Part shown: positions 32,312-42,329 of the stretch, one piece after another
Position numbering within the stretch: position 1 is the stretch's first letter
Layout of the letters: each line of letters starts with the position of its first letter
Source of the DNA: Ascarosepion bandense
Lineage: Eukaryota; Mollusca; Cephalopoda; Sepiida; Sepiidae
Assembly (NCBI GenBank): GCA_037127315.1
Contig: JBBBDQ010001943.1
Span: 216,001-280,000, forward strand
DNA: 64,000 bases
Direction of reading: 5' to 3'
The notes under the pieces: model-generated
What the model saw: the letters and a program-made list of their open reading frames with translations, nothing else
Databases searched by the model: none
What the model was told of the DNA's origin: nothing
Program-made: the position numbers and the translations under genes

Positions 32312-32713
32312 CACTACCGGCCATAATTATTAGGCCGATCCAGTTTTTCTTTTTTTCTTTTTTTTTACGAAATGATGTATTTCATAATATCTTTAAGTGG
32401 ATAATTCTAAATGATAATAGAATGGTTATTTTGTTATTATTACTTTGCAAAAATTTTACAAGGCAAGGAAGCAAAGATGAACTCGTCCGAATCACACTAA
32501 ACTTTCTTCATTCTTTCATTGATGAAACTGCAATATAGGTAATTATTAAATATTTAGAAATTAATTTGATGCACATGTTATTAAGCAGTTTTAACAAAAG
32601 AAACATTCTATTTTCATTTACAATTATTCACTTGCCAATAAATACTAAAAATAGTATGAAATACATCATTTCTTTTGAAGCACTGGGGTGGCCTAATAAT
32701 TATGGCCAGTAGT
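32312..32713. mobile_element. Tc1/mariner-like MITE, ~400 bp, with inverted ends
   Basis: The left end CACTACCGGCCATAATTATT (then AGGCC) is inverted at the right end (GGCCTAATAATTATGGCCAG, ending TAGT). Inside these, GAAATGATGTATTTCATA on the left is also inverted on the right, so the inverted arms reach ~80 bp with gaps. TA sequence borders both ends, as expected for TA-targeting transposons. No transposase is encoded. The CACT-type terminus suits Tc1/mariner. Confidence 0.75.
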
Positions 32714-32727
32714 ATATATATATATAA

Positions 32728-32945
32728 TATTTTAGAGCATTTAAATTAAAACTACAATCGACTACAAAATTGTATATTTTATTTGGACATTGAAAGAACA
32801 ATGTCTCATCAGGTAGTTAATAATGATTGTAATGGCTACCATCACTATTAACTAACTGGTCAGACATTGTTCTTTCAATGTCGAAGCAAAATGTACAATT
32901 TTTTTAAAAGCTTGTAGTTTGTACATGTTCTAAAGTACAATTTAT
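32728..32945. mobile_element. Foldback pair of PLE-like tails with hammerhead-like cores
   Basis: The left arm (32728-32820) and the right arm (32841-32945) are imperfect inverted copies. On the minus strand the left arm has CTGATGA at 32812-32806, a 7-bp perfect stem (GACATTG/CAATGTC) with a TTCTTT loop at 32805-32786, then CAAAT. On the plus strand the right arm has CTGGTCA (32856-32862), the same stem-loop (32863-32882), then GAAGC. Together the arms imply an ancestor with CTGATGA, stem II and GAA(A). Inverted terminal units fit the known Penelope-like arrangement. Confidence 0.6.
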
Positions 32946-33036
32946 GATAAATATTCATTGCTCTATTTTTATATTGAGCACCGTTTTAAATTAATGTTTT
33001 GAACGTTGCAAAAACCTTCTTCGTTCCTGATTCATT

Positions 33037-33101
<65 letters not shown>

Positions 33102-33544
33102 AAAAACGATATATAATATATATCAATGACAATTTTAAAGGAAGAAAGTCTGACAATATACAAAAAACCTTTCGTGTGATGTGTTTCGTTCTTTACGATT
33201 TTAATAGACTATGTTGATGCGACTTAACATACTCTCAAAGGAAAGAGTGACGCGGAAAATTTTAAATCATAAAATTCTAGATCATTCTACAGAAGGCAGA
33301 ATTTTGCGACCAGGTTCTTACAAATTTTCACCATTTCTTTGCAGATCTTATAGTCACAACGTGGGATATTTAATAACAAAAGTGCTGAAAACATAAAAAG
33401 AAAGGATATCATTAAAATTAGATCAATTATAGCCCCCAAACGCATAATATTTTTTTAAAATTTCAGCGTACCACTTTCATGTGCATATCCAGCCTCTCAA
33501 GATAAGGATGAATTTAGTCCGATAAAGTCCTAAAAGATGAAACG

Positions 33545-33592
<48 letters not shown>

Positions 33593-33594
<2 letters not shown>

Positions 33595-33840
33595 TGAAAA
33601 GTTACAGTTCAGATTTAAATTAGACCAGTAAACAGTTGGATTAAAAAGTTATTAATGCATGTCTGAAGGAAGATGGATATTCAACTTGTAAAGTATTTAG
33701 ATAGTAGGGAAAATTAACCGGTTACGCTACCATAGTTTTGAATATTTCGGTTTCGTCAGACAAATTATTTCTATTGATGTCTTAATGATTAACGTTTTTA
33801 TAAGTTCATAATTGGAAGTTTAAAGTAAAGTTGTGGTTTT
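33593..33840 (-). repeat. PLE-like tail repeat, copy A
   Basis: Homologous over ~250 bp to 33963-34205 (TTAGACCAGTAAACAGTTGG; GAAGGAAGAT; TTCAACTTGTA; CCGGTTACGCTACCATAGTT; AACG.TTTTATAAGT), and over its outer part to 44130-44220. On the minus strand it holds CTGACGA (33759-33753), then AACCGAAATATT and CAAAAC, a hammerhead-like core with the last box changed. A (TA)n tract precedes it (33548-33592). Confidence 0.6.
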
Positions 33841-33924
33841 TTATTGCGCAGTCGACAAAATAAAAAACAAACAACACGCATGCGCAAAATTTAAAATATA
33901 ATATGGCGCAAGTTACTCGTCGCA

Positions 33925-33962
<38 letters not shown>

Positions 33963-33965
<3 letters not shown>

Positions 33966-34205
33966 CAGTTATAAGTCAGAATTAAATTAAATCAGGCCAG
34001 TAAACAATTGTATTAGAAAGTGCTCAATATATGTTTGAAGGAAGATTCAACTTGTAGAGCATTTAGATATTTAGGTATGGAAGATCAGCCGGTTACGCTA
34101 CCATAGTTTCGAAATTTTCGGTTTCCTCAGGCAATTTATTTTTATTGATGGCTGATGGTTAACGCTTTTATAAGTCACAAACGGAAGTTCAAGGTAAGGG
34201 AGTTC
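33963..34205 (-). repeat. PLE-like tail repeat, copy B
   Basis: Second copy of the repeat at 33593, again preceded by a (TA)n tract (33928-33961). On the minus strand CTGAGGA (34130-34124) is followed by AACCGAAAATTT and CGAAAC. A GAAA/TTTC stem can form between the two conserved boxes. The two copies in the same orientation, each with its own TA tract, may be a local tandem duplication or two insertions. Confidence 0.6.
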
Positions 34206-34299
34206 TTTGTTATTTGGAATCATTTCAGCCAGTGTTGTATCACTCAGATGTGTGCTGATTATTTACAGCACAATATCCGAGATAAGGGATATTACCCAA

Positions 34300-35695
34300 C
34301 CCGCATGCTCCTCTTGGACAAATAGTATGGTTTCCGCTTCACCTGGTCTACTGCTGATATGCTAACGATCATCACTGAGTATATACAGGCTCTCGACAAA
34401 AATGGCGAAGCTCGAACCGTTGCCTTGGATATATCCAAAGCGTTCGACAGAGTCTGGCATGCTGGACTCCTACGCAAACTGCGGAGCTATGGTAAAACTG
34501 GACATTTGTTTGACCTAATCCAGTCATGCCTCTCTAATCGCACATTGAAGGTAGTATTAAACGGAGATGCCTCCCAAAACTACCATACGAACGCGGATGT
34601 TCCTCGAGGCTCTATCCTAGGTCCTACGCTGTTTCTGATCTACATTAACGATCTCCCCAATGCCATAAGATCCCAGGTAGGCATGTACGCCGATGACACC
34701 ACAGTTTACTCTCGCCTCAATCAAAAATCTGGTGTGGGCGACAAAGCAAACCTCGCTGCCGAGCTTGAGAAGGACCTCCAATCCGCAGTGGACTGGGGGA
34801 TGAAATGGCTCTGAAATTTTAATGCTTCCAAAACGAAGCTTCTGTCTATTAACCATCATAGACAATCGCTCCTACCTCCCATTAGCATGGAACAGGCTTG
34901 CCTCCCTGAGAGTAAAACACTACGCCTCATTGGCCTCACACTCTCAGCGGACCTCAAGTGGAATGACTATTTCGAATCCATTGCTAAATCCGCTGCTATG
35001 AAAGTCTTTGTCTGTGCAGGGCCCGGAAGTTTTTCCAGTCTGAGTCCATCTTGCAAGTATGTAAATCTACCATCCGCCCGTGTATTAAATACAGCTGCCA
35101 CATCTGGTCGGGTGCCCTTTCTATTCTCCTCTGGGTTCTTGTCAAAATACAACGGAGAATCTGTAATGTGAGCGATACCGACTTGGCAGCCCGGCTGCAG
35201 TCACTCTCTCACCGGCGTGGTGTGGCTTCCCTGTGCATCTTCTATAAATACTTTCACGGCTTCTGCTCCAATGAACTTATCTCACTGGTGCCCCCTAGGT
35301 ATGAATTTGCACGAGATACTAGATTAGCAACTAGGTTCCACTCTTTTACAGTGAAACAGATAAAATGTAACCGCAATTTCTAAAATCTTCTTTTCACACA
35401 CTTCCCATTTGTGGAATTCCCTTCCATATATTTGCTTCCCCGACGTCTACAATCTCCAGGAATTTAAATGTAAGGTCAATAGACACCTCTTATCACACTC
35501 ACTTGCATCCATTCTCTCAAACACACTTCCCATCTACACAACCTCCATCCTCGGTATCCTCATCCGTCTATCACCCTCCTTCCGACATTTCCTATAACTA
35601 ACCATTCTTCCTCATCACTTTCCCCTATGTAGCACCTGCACAATAGTGGCAGTGGAATGCTTTGCTTGGGGTGAAATGATAAATAAAATATTAAT
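34300..35695 (+). pseudogene. Jockey-type LINE, RT domain to 3' end (best copy)
   Basis: Remnant of the ORF2 protein that nicks DNA and reverse transcribes LINE RNA at the target. Frame from 34326: 'YGFRFTWSTADML', 'VALDISKAFDRVWHAGLL' (motif A with catalytic Asp), 'VPRGSILGPTLFLIYINDLP' (motif B) and 'MYADDTTVYS' (motif C). A stop at 34812 interrupts 'KWL|NF'. The frame continues to 'KWNDYFESIAKSAA' and then shifts near 35010. The rest ('KSTIRPCIKYSCHIW', 'LSHRRGVASL', 'FYKYFHGFCSNEL', 'RDTRLATRFHSF') is in a second frame to 35383, then decays. The 3' UTR ends GCTTGGGGTGAAATGATAAA plus A-rich repeats. It is 5'-truncated, lacking the endonuclease. Two disabling changes in ~1.4 kb make it a fairly young copy. 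Confidence 0.88.
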
Positions 35696-35699
35696 ACAA

Positions 35700-36340
35700 A
35701 TAAGACAAACACCAGGAGACAGAACATATAATAGGAAAGAAGAGAAGTTAAACCGTTAGCATCACAGAAAGCACAGACCGATTCGTCAATGACACTCCGA
35801 AGGTATCAACTACCTCCACACATGGGAGGATTCCCGTAGGTAGATGCGGCAAAAGGCCATTTAAGTTGGAATACCGAGCACGTTGTCTACTTTTTCCCAG
35901 ACGAAACTCTACCATTCGGCAGAGCCTCATCCGGGTCACTCCCCGCACCGAAAGCAAGAAATCCAACAAAGTGAACGACTCACGCACGCAGTCGATCCCC
36001 CTCAGAATGTCAATAACACTCCGAATTATTTACGGGCTCTCCACTTGGGCAGAAACCCGAGGCAGATGTGGCACAAGGTCATTTAACATGGATAAAACAG
36101 AGCTCGTAAGCGCGGACAAAATTTTTTAGGGCTCCATCGAAGGCAAAGATACCGACGAAATAAACTCCTAACGGAAGCAGTCGTTCTCATACTGTCAATG
36201 ACAGTCTGAATTCGAGACTGTTATTAGTCTTTATATTTATAGCTACCTCGGTCCACAGACCATTCCATTCTTATAGTACCAGAAGGGTGTTAGCTGCTCT
36301 ACTACACCTTCCCACTGAAATGATTTATTCCCTGGAGGAG
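35700..36340 (-). repeat. LTR-like region with internal duplication, downstream of gypsy integrase
   Basis: On the minus strand it follows the integrase relic (36450-37160), where a 3' LTR would lie. A candidate start is TGTAGTAGAGCAGC near 36308. Inside, a unit with TCAATGACACTCCGAA and GGTAGATGCGGCAAAAGGCC (35790-35870) recurs at 36008-36095 (TCAATAACACTCCGAATTA, GGCAGATGTGGCACAAGGTC), with a partial third copy at ~36197, giving a ~218-bp spacing. No second LTR is in view, so the LTR identity is inference from position. Confidence 0.4.
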
Positions 36341-36449
36341 GTATTTTCTTATTTTTGGATCTATCTCAAGCGTTCTCGAAGCTCTTCTTTTTCACTTTCC
36401 TAAGCCTTTGTTGTACCTCTAGAGATATAATCACATCGAACATGTATAT

Positions 36450-37160
36450 CATTTCCATGTGTTATTTCCTACGCTGTTTAGTAGTGTACCTACTTTTTAT
36501 TTGGTTTATGTGCCTCCTTATAATCCATCTTGGGTGTTTTATAAAGTACATCATGTGGCCAATTCTCTTATTTATGTCTTCTTCCCATGACTTTTTACCG
36601 AATGTTTCATTTTTAAAATAAATTGTCACCAGGGTAGAAGCGTTTTTCGTCGCACTTAGTTCTTTCACTCATCTTTTTATTTTTTGTATTTGGTTTCAGT
36701 TTCTCAAAAACTTATTTGATCTTCCTTGCCAACATTAACTCTGTTGGAGACATTCCTACATTAGTGTTTGCGTTAGGTGTGACACAGTAGACAGATAAAA
36801 AATTCTGTAGATCATCATTTCTTGTTTCTATTCATTCCATCTTTCTTATTGCCCTTTTAAAAACATCTAAAGAATCGTTCTACCAACCCGTTAAATCTTG
36901 AATAGTAAAGCCCGAATATCAAATGAATCACAGTATGCATTTCGCAAAAATATGTGAATTCCTTTGATGAGAATTGCACCTTGTAGGCCGATACGATCGT
37001 TTCCGGTCTACCAAATCTTGCAAATAATTCGTTTAGAAATTCTATTGTGCTTTTTGTTGTCGGTGATTTGCATCTGTATTCTTCTGTCTATTTTGAAAAG
37101 CTATCCACCACAACAAAGTTGTATATACCCCTTCTCGGCTATGCATAATCTATGTGTAGC
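36450..37160 (-). pseudogene. Ty3/gypsy integrase fragment
   Basis: Remnant of the enzyme that inserts retrotransposon cDNA. The minus strand from ~37155 gives 'LHIDYA' (first catalytic Asp), 'GIYNFVVVDSFSK', 'TIEFLNELFARFGRPETIVS' and 'VQFSSKEFTYFCEMHTV', where the second catalytic Asp position (VSD in the family) reads A. It then gives 'FNGLVERF' (third, Glu), 'NTNVGMSPTELMLARK', and the C-terminal part in the open frame 36668-36462 ('FGKKSWEED', 'RIGHMMYFIKHPRWIIRRHI'). At least six stops or frameshifts. The order is correct for the integrase core plus C-terminal domain. Confidence 0.8.
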
Positions 37161-37239
37161 CTAGACCAAAGAGAATGATAAAAGAATACTTAATATCATT
37201 TATTTTAACCAGCCTTTTAATTTAGAAGTAAAGTCCAAA

Positions 37240-37440
37240 ATAGGGGAAACATTTTTGTAACTACTTGACAGGCACTTCTCCAAAATCACCGAGCTACACA
37301 AAATATTTAATAGAAATACGGTTAGATTGAGTTACAGTTGTGTGTCCAATTTTAAAAAATCGCATAAAAAGACAAAATACCACAATACTACAATACACTC
37401 TTGTAAAAATAATATAAGCAATTTCGATTGAAATTCGAAA
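37240..37440 (+). pseudogene. Penelope-like element fragment (linker before GIY-YIG)
   Basis: Open stretch from ~37260: '[20 protein letters not shown]', then '[17 protein letters not shown]'. It matches 'FKLIDRNFPK ... KIFNRNTIKLSYSCTSNLDSF' encoded antisense at 43105-42960. This is the segment between RT and endonuclease in Penelope-like elements. No RT or GIY-YIG is attached. Confidence 0.75.
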
Positions 37441-37449
37441 TAATTTTTC

Positions 37450-38260
37450 CAGATCCGATTTCGATGTAGATAAAAAATCCGTTACATCTCACCTCCATTT
37501 AATATACATGTAAAACACAGGGAAATAATGATTCATGCCTTCCTTCGATATTTTATGTTTTTGCGTCTTTATTAATAGCTGATGTGTTTTGCTTAATAAA
37601 CAATTTCCTACATTCCGTACCGGAATACTCTTCTTTTCAGTCAAGATTTTCCATAGTCTTGGTTTCATTTACTTTGCATTCAATGTCGTTTTTGTCATTG
37701 AAATTCAAACAAATTCATTATTCTATTGTTGAAAATACTTGATAGTATATACATCCACTATATGGGTCAAATTCAAAATAGTTTCAATTTTATTACCGCT
37801 TACTTCGAATGTTTTCTGTTTGTATATTTCTTTTGTCGCTTGAAGAAAATGTACGTTTACAACTCAAACTTTTACTATCTGAAAACATTCATCGTTCATG
37901 ATCCTGTTTGTAAATTAGTTTCTTGGATTAAATCTGCAATCACAATTGTAAGTCATCCATTGTTAATGTACCTAATGTATTTTCTAGTGACAGTGACTGT
38001 AGTTATAAGTGAAACGCCCAAACATAAACAATATTAAGTAACTTTAATTATATGAGTTTACGAATATGATTGAATAAGGCCAAGTAATATTATTAATCTT
38101 CCATTTTTTAATTTAACCTTTGGGTATTTTGGGCCCAAATGTAAGCAGAATGGCTGAAGAGCTCTTCCGATTCAAGGGTTTTTCGGAAACTTTTCGAAAG
38201 GTTACAATTTAAAGAGTACCTCAAAAATCTTTCGAGGCGCTCTTTTCAAAGTGTTCTAGC
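37450..38260. other. No gene recognised
   Basis: AT-rich sequence. The frame at 37726-38037 is hydrophobic and AT-driven and has no recognisable domain. Confidence 0.45.
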
Positions 38261-38264
38261 TCAG

Positions 38265-38970
38265 TTATTTTTTTTTATAAGCGTTTCACCCCGAGCAAGG
38301 TATGTCACTGCCACTACTGCGCAGGGGGCTACGTAGAGTGGAGAAAGGATGATTAAATATAGGAAATGTCAGAGGGTGGGTGATAGGCGGGTAAGGATAC
38401 CGAGAATGAGGGTTGGGTAGATGAGAGTGTTCTGAGAGTAGTTGGGAGTTAGTGTGATAGGAGGTGTCTATTGACCCTACATTTAAACACCTGGAGATTG
38501 TAACTGTCGGGAAAGCAGACTTGTGGAAGGGAGTTCCACAGGCGGGAAGCGCGGGAAAAGAAGCTGTTAGAGTAGAATTTACGGTTACATCTTATTTCTT
38601 TAACTGTAAAAGGGTGGGACCTAGTTGCTAATCTAGTATCTCGTGTAAATTCGTGCTTAGGCGGCACCAGTGATCTAAGCTCATCGGAGCAGAAGCCATG
38701 AAAGTATTTGTAGAAGAGGCACAGGGAAGCCACATCACGCCGGTGAGAGAGCGGCTGCAGCCGGTCTGCCAAGTCAGTATCAACCACGTTACAGATCCTC
38801 CTTTGTATTTTGTCAAGAAGCCCAAGGAGAGCAGCAGGGGCACCCGACCAGATATGGCAGCAATATTCAATACACGGGCGGATGGTAGATTTGTATATGT
38901 GCAGAATAGATTCAGGTGGGAAAAACTTCCGGGCCCTGATGCATCGAAAAACCTTTCAAATGGTCCGAAT
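38265..38970 (-). pseudogene. Jockey-type LINE C-terminus and 3' end
   Basis: The minus strand starts near 38965 with 'GPEVFPP'-like sequence, passes through 'NIAAISGRVPLLLSLGF'/'STIRPC' in neighbouring frames, then an open frame 38787-38449: 'LADRLQPLSHRRDVASLCLF', 'YKYFHGFCSDELRSLVPP', 'RASRLWNSLPQVCFPDSYNL', ending 'NRHLLSH'. The 3' UTR ends GCTCGGGGTGAAACGCTTAT plus A-rich tail at ~38265. Very close to the 34300 copy by eye. 5'-truncated. Confidence 0.85.
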
Positions 38971-38999
38971 TAGATAATACCTTGAAGACTTTTCAAAGG

Positions 39000-39990
39000 A
39001 CACTTTTCGAAGTACCTCGGAAACAAGATTAGCGATACGTATAATTTAAAGCAGCAACTTCGTATGGTTGGATATCATAATGGATTTTTTGGCAGAATAA
39101 TATTTGATGGGAATGTCTGTAAAGAAATTAGTTAGACATTTCCCAATTTTAAAACTTAAAGATTTTAATAGTGCAGGGATCCGGGAAGCACCCCTTTGAT
39201 AGCTTGTTCAACGAAGCAGTGGTTACTGAGAATTGAAATTACTACCAAAATACGAAAGAAAAAGGGATAATTCATTCCAATCTCTATGGCATAGGTCTCA
39301 GATATGAAAGTCAGAAATTGTATAAATAAGGAATATAGCTCATCTGAGACATTTGTTTTGAGAACAGCGATAAATAAAAATGTTAGATTAATGTTGCTAT
39401 TTTCGAAAACAGCATCAAGTTGAGAAATGCAAGATTCAATCCTTAACCCTAGAACACTAACCCGCAATTAAAGTTACATTACTACTAACCATGGGTATAT
39501 CATACCCGATTTTGAAAATATCAAAAAAAATATTAGATATAAATCTTTATTTGAAATATTTTACATGCAGGCACTTTAAAATTGTACTTTAAGTTAACAT
39601 TAATAGAAACTGAAAAAAATTATTTCGGTAAAAAAATCAGGTACTGAAATTTTAATTAAATTGTATTTAAAATGGCGTCATTTGCGCTAGGTACTGTATA
39701 ATTATGGTTAGTGTTTTCAGATTAATAAAAGTGAAACGAGCTCTAGAGAAGGTGAAGGTTAAAAAACATATCTATTTAGATGCGTAACGTATCATGATAG
39801 AGTAAAATACCGTGATGCCAAACGAAAGGTTATCTGATACTTGGGCCAAGAGTTCAATTCACCAGCTCGGGTGACCTGGTAGATAAGTTTTTCTTCAAAA
39901 ATAAAAAGTTTACCGGACAGCGAAGACCGTAGTACTGAGAATGTTAAGTGATTGGTTTTTTCGTCTTCTTTGATGCAAAGACGTAAACCT
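39000..39990. other. No gene recognised
   Basis: AT-rich sequence; the minus-strand frame at 39165-39467 has no recognisable domain. Confidence 0.4.
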
Positions 39991-40003
39991 CACGTCCAAA
40001 TTA

Positions 40004-40096
40004 CCGTTACCCATCTAAATACTGACCGGGCTCAATGTTACTTAACTTCGGTGATTGATCAAGAACCGGTGTATTCAACGTGATATGGCCGTAAGC
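40004..40096 (-). mobile_element. 5S rRNA-derived fragment (5' ~93 nt), probable SINE head
   Basis: On the minus strand it begins exactly as the 23442 copy does (GCTTACGGCCATATCACGTT, ACACCGGTTCT) and continues through CACCGAAGTTAAGTAACA, GGTCAGTATTTAGATGGGTA, then leaves 5S homology. Both copies share GCTTACGG and AATACACC, and both start at the same 5S nucleotide with unrelated flanks, as expected of an element 5' end. The sequence after the 5S part (TTTGGACGTGAGGTTTACG) is not like the tail of the 23-kb copy, so the tail may differ or be rearranged. Confidence 0.65.
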
Positions 40097-40109
40097 CGTT
40101 AGTGGTTTG

Positions 40110-41080
40110 GTTTGTAGCAATTCTTGAGATTAATTGTCACCATCTCAGAGAACGTATTTTTTTCAGAATCGTCAGTATGTACGTTACTCGTTACAAGCAT
40201 GTAGACATGGTTATCATAAACAAAATACCTGACCGATATTCAGCCTCAACAACAAATAAGGGTAGACGCAAGAGGACACACTTGACAACGTAAATGACTT
40301 TGCCTTTACCTCTTTCACTTGCACTACTGAGCCGCCGGTTCTTGCTTACGGTAAATAAACCCAATTTGAAGTGGCTACAGAAAACACAGTCTCAGGGAAA
40401 ATTATTATTTTTGTCAGACCATCTGCATTGATGTAAACTGATCAATACTGCCTGGTGATCGACATTTACTAGAATATTGTATACCATGTGCAATTATTTT
40501 GGATAACCCTACACTTCAAATGGCGATTCTTTTCCGAATAATGAGACATCCGGACACCGTCAGCAATCAGTTTGACCCAAGTGTGTATTGATCTTATTTT
40601 GTAATTTTACCGCAAGCTAAGTAAAGAGTTAGGGAATATTCTCAATAAAGTTGTACAAGAGGCATTGCGACCCGAAATAATAATTTTCTTCCAAATGTAT
40701 TTATTCATTAAGTCCTCAAACAACGACTAATTTCTTTTTATTAAACTTTATAAAAGTAAGTAGGGGGTACATTTTGTAGTTTGTACTTTCATTGTAAATT
40801 GTTGACCCACACTTTAGAAGAAAATATGCGTATAGAAAATTATTTCTTAAAATTAAAAAAATATTTTTTTAATATCAAAATCTGGAGTCTTTAATCGGGA
40901 GGAATACATGTAATAAAAAAAAAAAAGAAAAGAGAAGACACAGATTACAGATTTCAAAACATTTTCATTTTGAAAATTTTAAGACAAAATGTATGAACAA
41001 ATTTTGTTTAATCCTTCCGTATTGGGGATCAATTTAAAATATATCTAAATAGAATACAAGGACACTACTTTTTACTCAAA
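40110..41080. other. No gene recognised
   Basis: Unassigned AT-rich sequence. The 63-codon frame at 40102-40293 has no recognisable domain. Confidence 0.4.
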
Positions 41081-41087
41081 TATATAT

Positions 41088-41255
41088 TAGTCATCCATAT
41101 ACTAGCCTATTTCGCTGTATCACAGATCTTCAGTATGGCTAGACATCAACTTGCTTCCAGCCTGGATCAAAACTGGACCAATTTGCTGTCAGTCGAAGTG
41201 CCAACTTTTTAAGCTATCGGCGCATGGCTGAATGAGGAGCAAATTTTAGCGTTAT
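41088..41255 (-). mobile_element. tRNA-derived SINE (family 1), short diverged copy
   Basis: In element orientation the A-box region (TGCGCCGATAGCTTAAAAAG), the B-box region (CAGTTTTGATCCAGG) and the tail (GATCTGTGATACAGCGAAAT) match the other copies. The 5' unit is missing. TA repeats lie on both sides. Confidence 0.7.
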
Positions 41256-41282
41256 ATATATATATATATATATTACATAGAA

Positions 41283-41396
41283 TTTGTTACTTTAACTGAG
41301 CAGATTCATGCTGACTTGGAAGTTTCGTGAGGACATGATTATGATGTTCTCACTTGTCATGACGGCATGAATCTGCTCGGTTAAAGGGACAAACAT
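41283..41396. repeat. Foldback repeat (~45-bp arms)
   Basis: ACTTTAACTGAGCAGATTCA near 41290 is inverted at 41365-41388 (TGAATCTGCTCGGTTAAAG). The outer flanks AATTTGTTA and AAACATT also correspond. The loop is ~50 bp. It follows the SINE and its TA tract directly. Type unknown. Confidence 0.7.
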
Positions 41397-41544
41397 TTTG
41401 TACTTATTATGGCACTATCTCCATCCCGATATCGAGCACTTTAGGATAAAAAAAAACCTCCTTGCCAAAATACATTGGCAAAAACAAAAATCTTATCACT
41501 CATCATTATCACAATTAAACACTATATATATGTATGTTTGTTTG

Positions 41545-41548
<4 letters not shown>

Positions 41549-41604
<56 letters not shown>
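41549..41604. repeat. (TG)n microsatellite
   Basis: Pure TG tract. The Cys/Val-rich frames across it are artefacts. Confidence 0.95.
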
Positions 41605-41606
<2 letters not shown>

Positions 41607-41699
41607 GTGGTCGAAAGTGTTCAATCGATGGTAATATCAGAAAAATTCTTTAAAAGACAGATTTTTCGTATCGCAATGTCTTTTGTCCATTTTCTCATA

Positions 41700-41830
41700 T
41701 CGCATTCAGTTGTTCAAGATCGTTGAAGAGGAGAAATATATGTGACAGCTGCAAGTTTCTAGTGAAAAAGAATCCTTACACGAAGTCTTGCTCTTATCGG
41801 CCTTCATCAAGGTTTTCTGAATATCATCCA
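41700..41830 (-). repeat. Possible PLE-like tail
   Basis: The minus strand has CCTTGATGAAGGCCGATAAG then AGCAAGACTTCGTG. The TTGATGAAGG phrase resembles the first half of the hammerhead-like tail seen elsewhere, but no GAAAC box follows at the right distance. Weak. Confidence 0.25.
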
Positions 41831-42329
41831 TTTTTATGAACTATTTGCAACCAGCTTTTTCAATTGCTTCGAATTACCTTACACCCGGATAAATCATGAC
41901 AACAATCAGCAGATAATCCGAAATTCCTGGAAACCCCCACATAACTTCTTCCTGGTTACACAATCGATTTTTTTTTTTTGTGAATATCCAGGTCAAGACG
42001 GCAAGTGACTTCACCAGATAATTTTTGTGGGTGCTTAGGACGAGTTAAACTCCAAAACACAAGAGCTCCAGTGTCTGTTCTTTTTTTTTTAATTCTAGGA
42101 AAACGTGGGGAAGTAAAAGAATGTTTTAGAGTTGAAAGAAGAGAAATGGTGGTGATAGCGGCATTATATGATAAAGGCGCCTTTCAGTAACTGATTTTAC
42201 CATTTACCGTTTTTTTTTTAAAGAACGCTCACGTAACGGTGTTTTTTTGAACGCTCACGTGGCAGGGAATTTTTACATGCGCATTTTTTAAAATTACATG
42301 GAAGTATAATGTTTTCATTCGAGGTTTTA

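Noticed and set aside
41475..41726. Cys/Val-rich frames (CVCVCV) here, at 18566-18751 and at 45210-45434
   Set aside because: (TG)n or (CA)n microsatellite translations.
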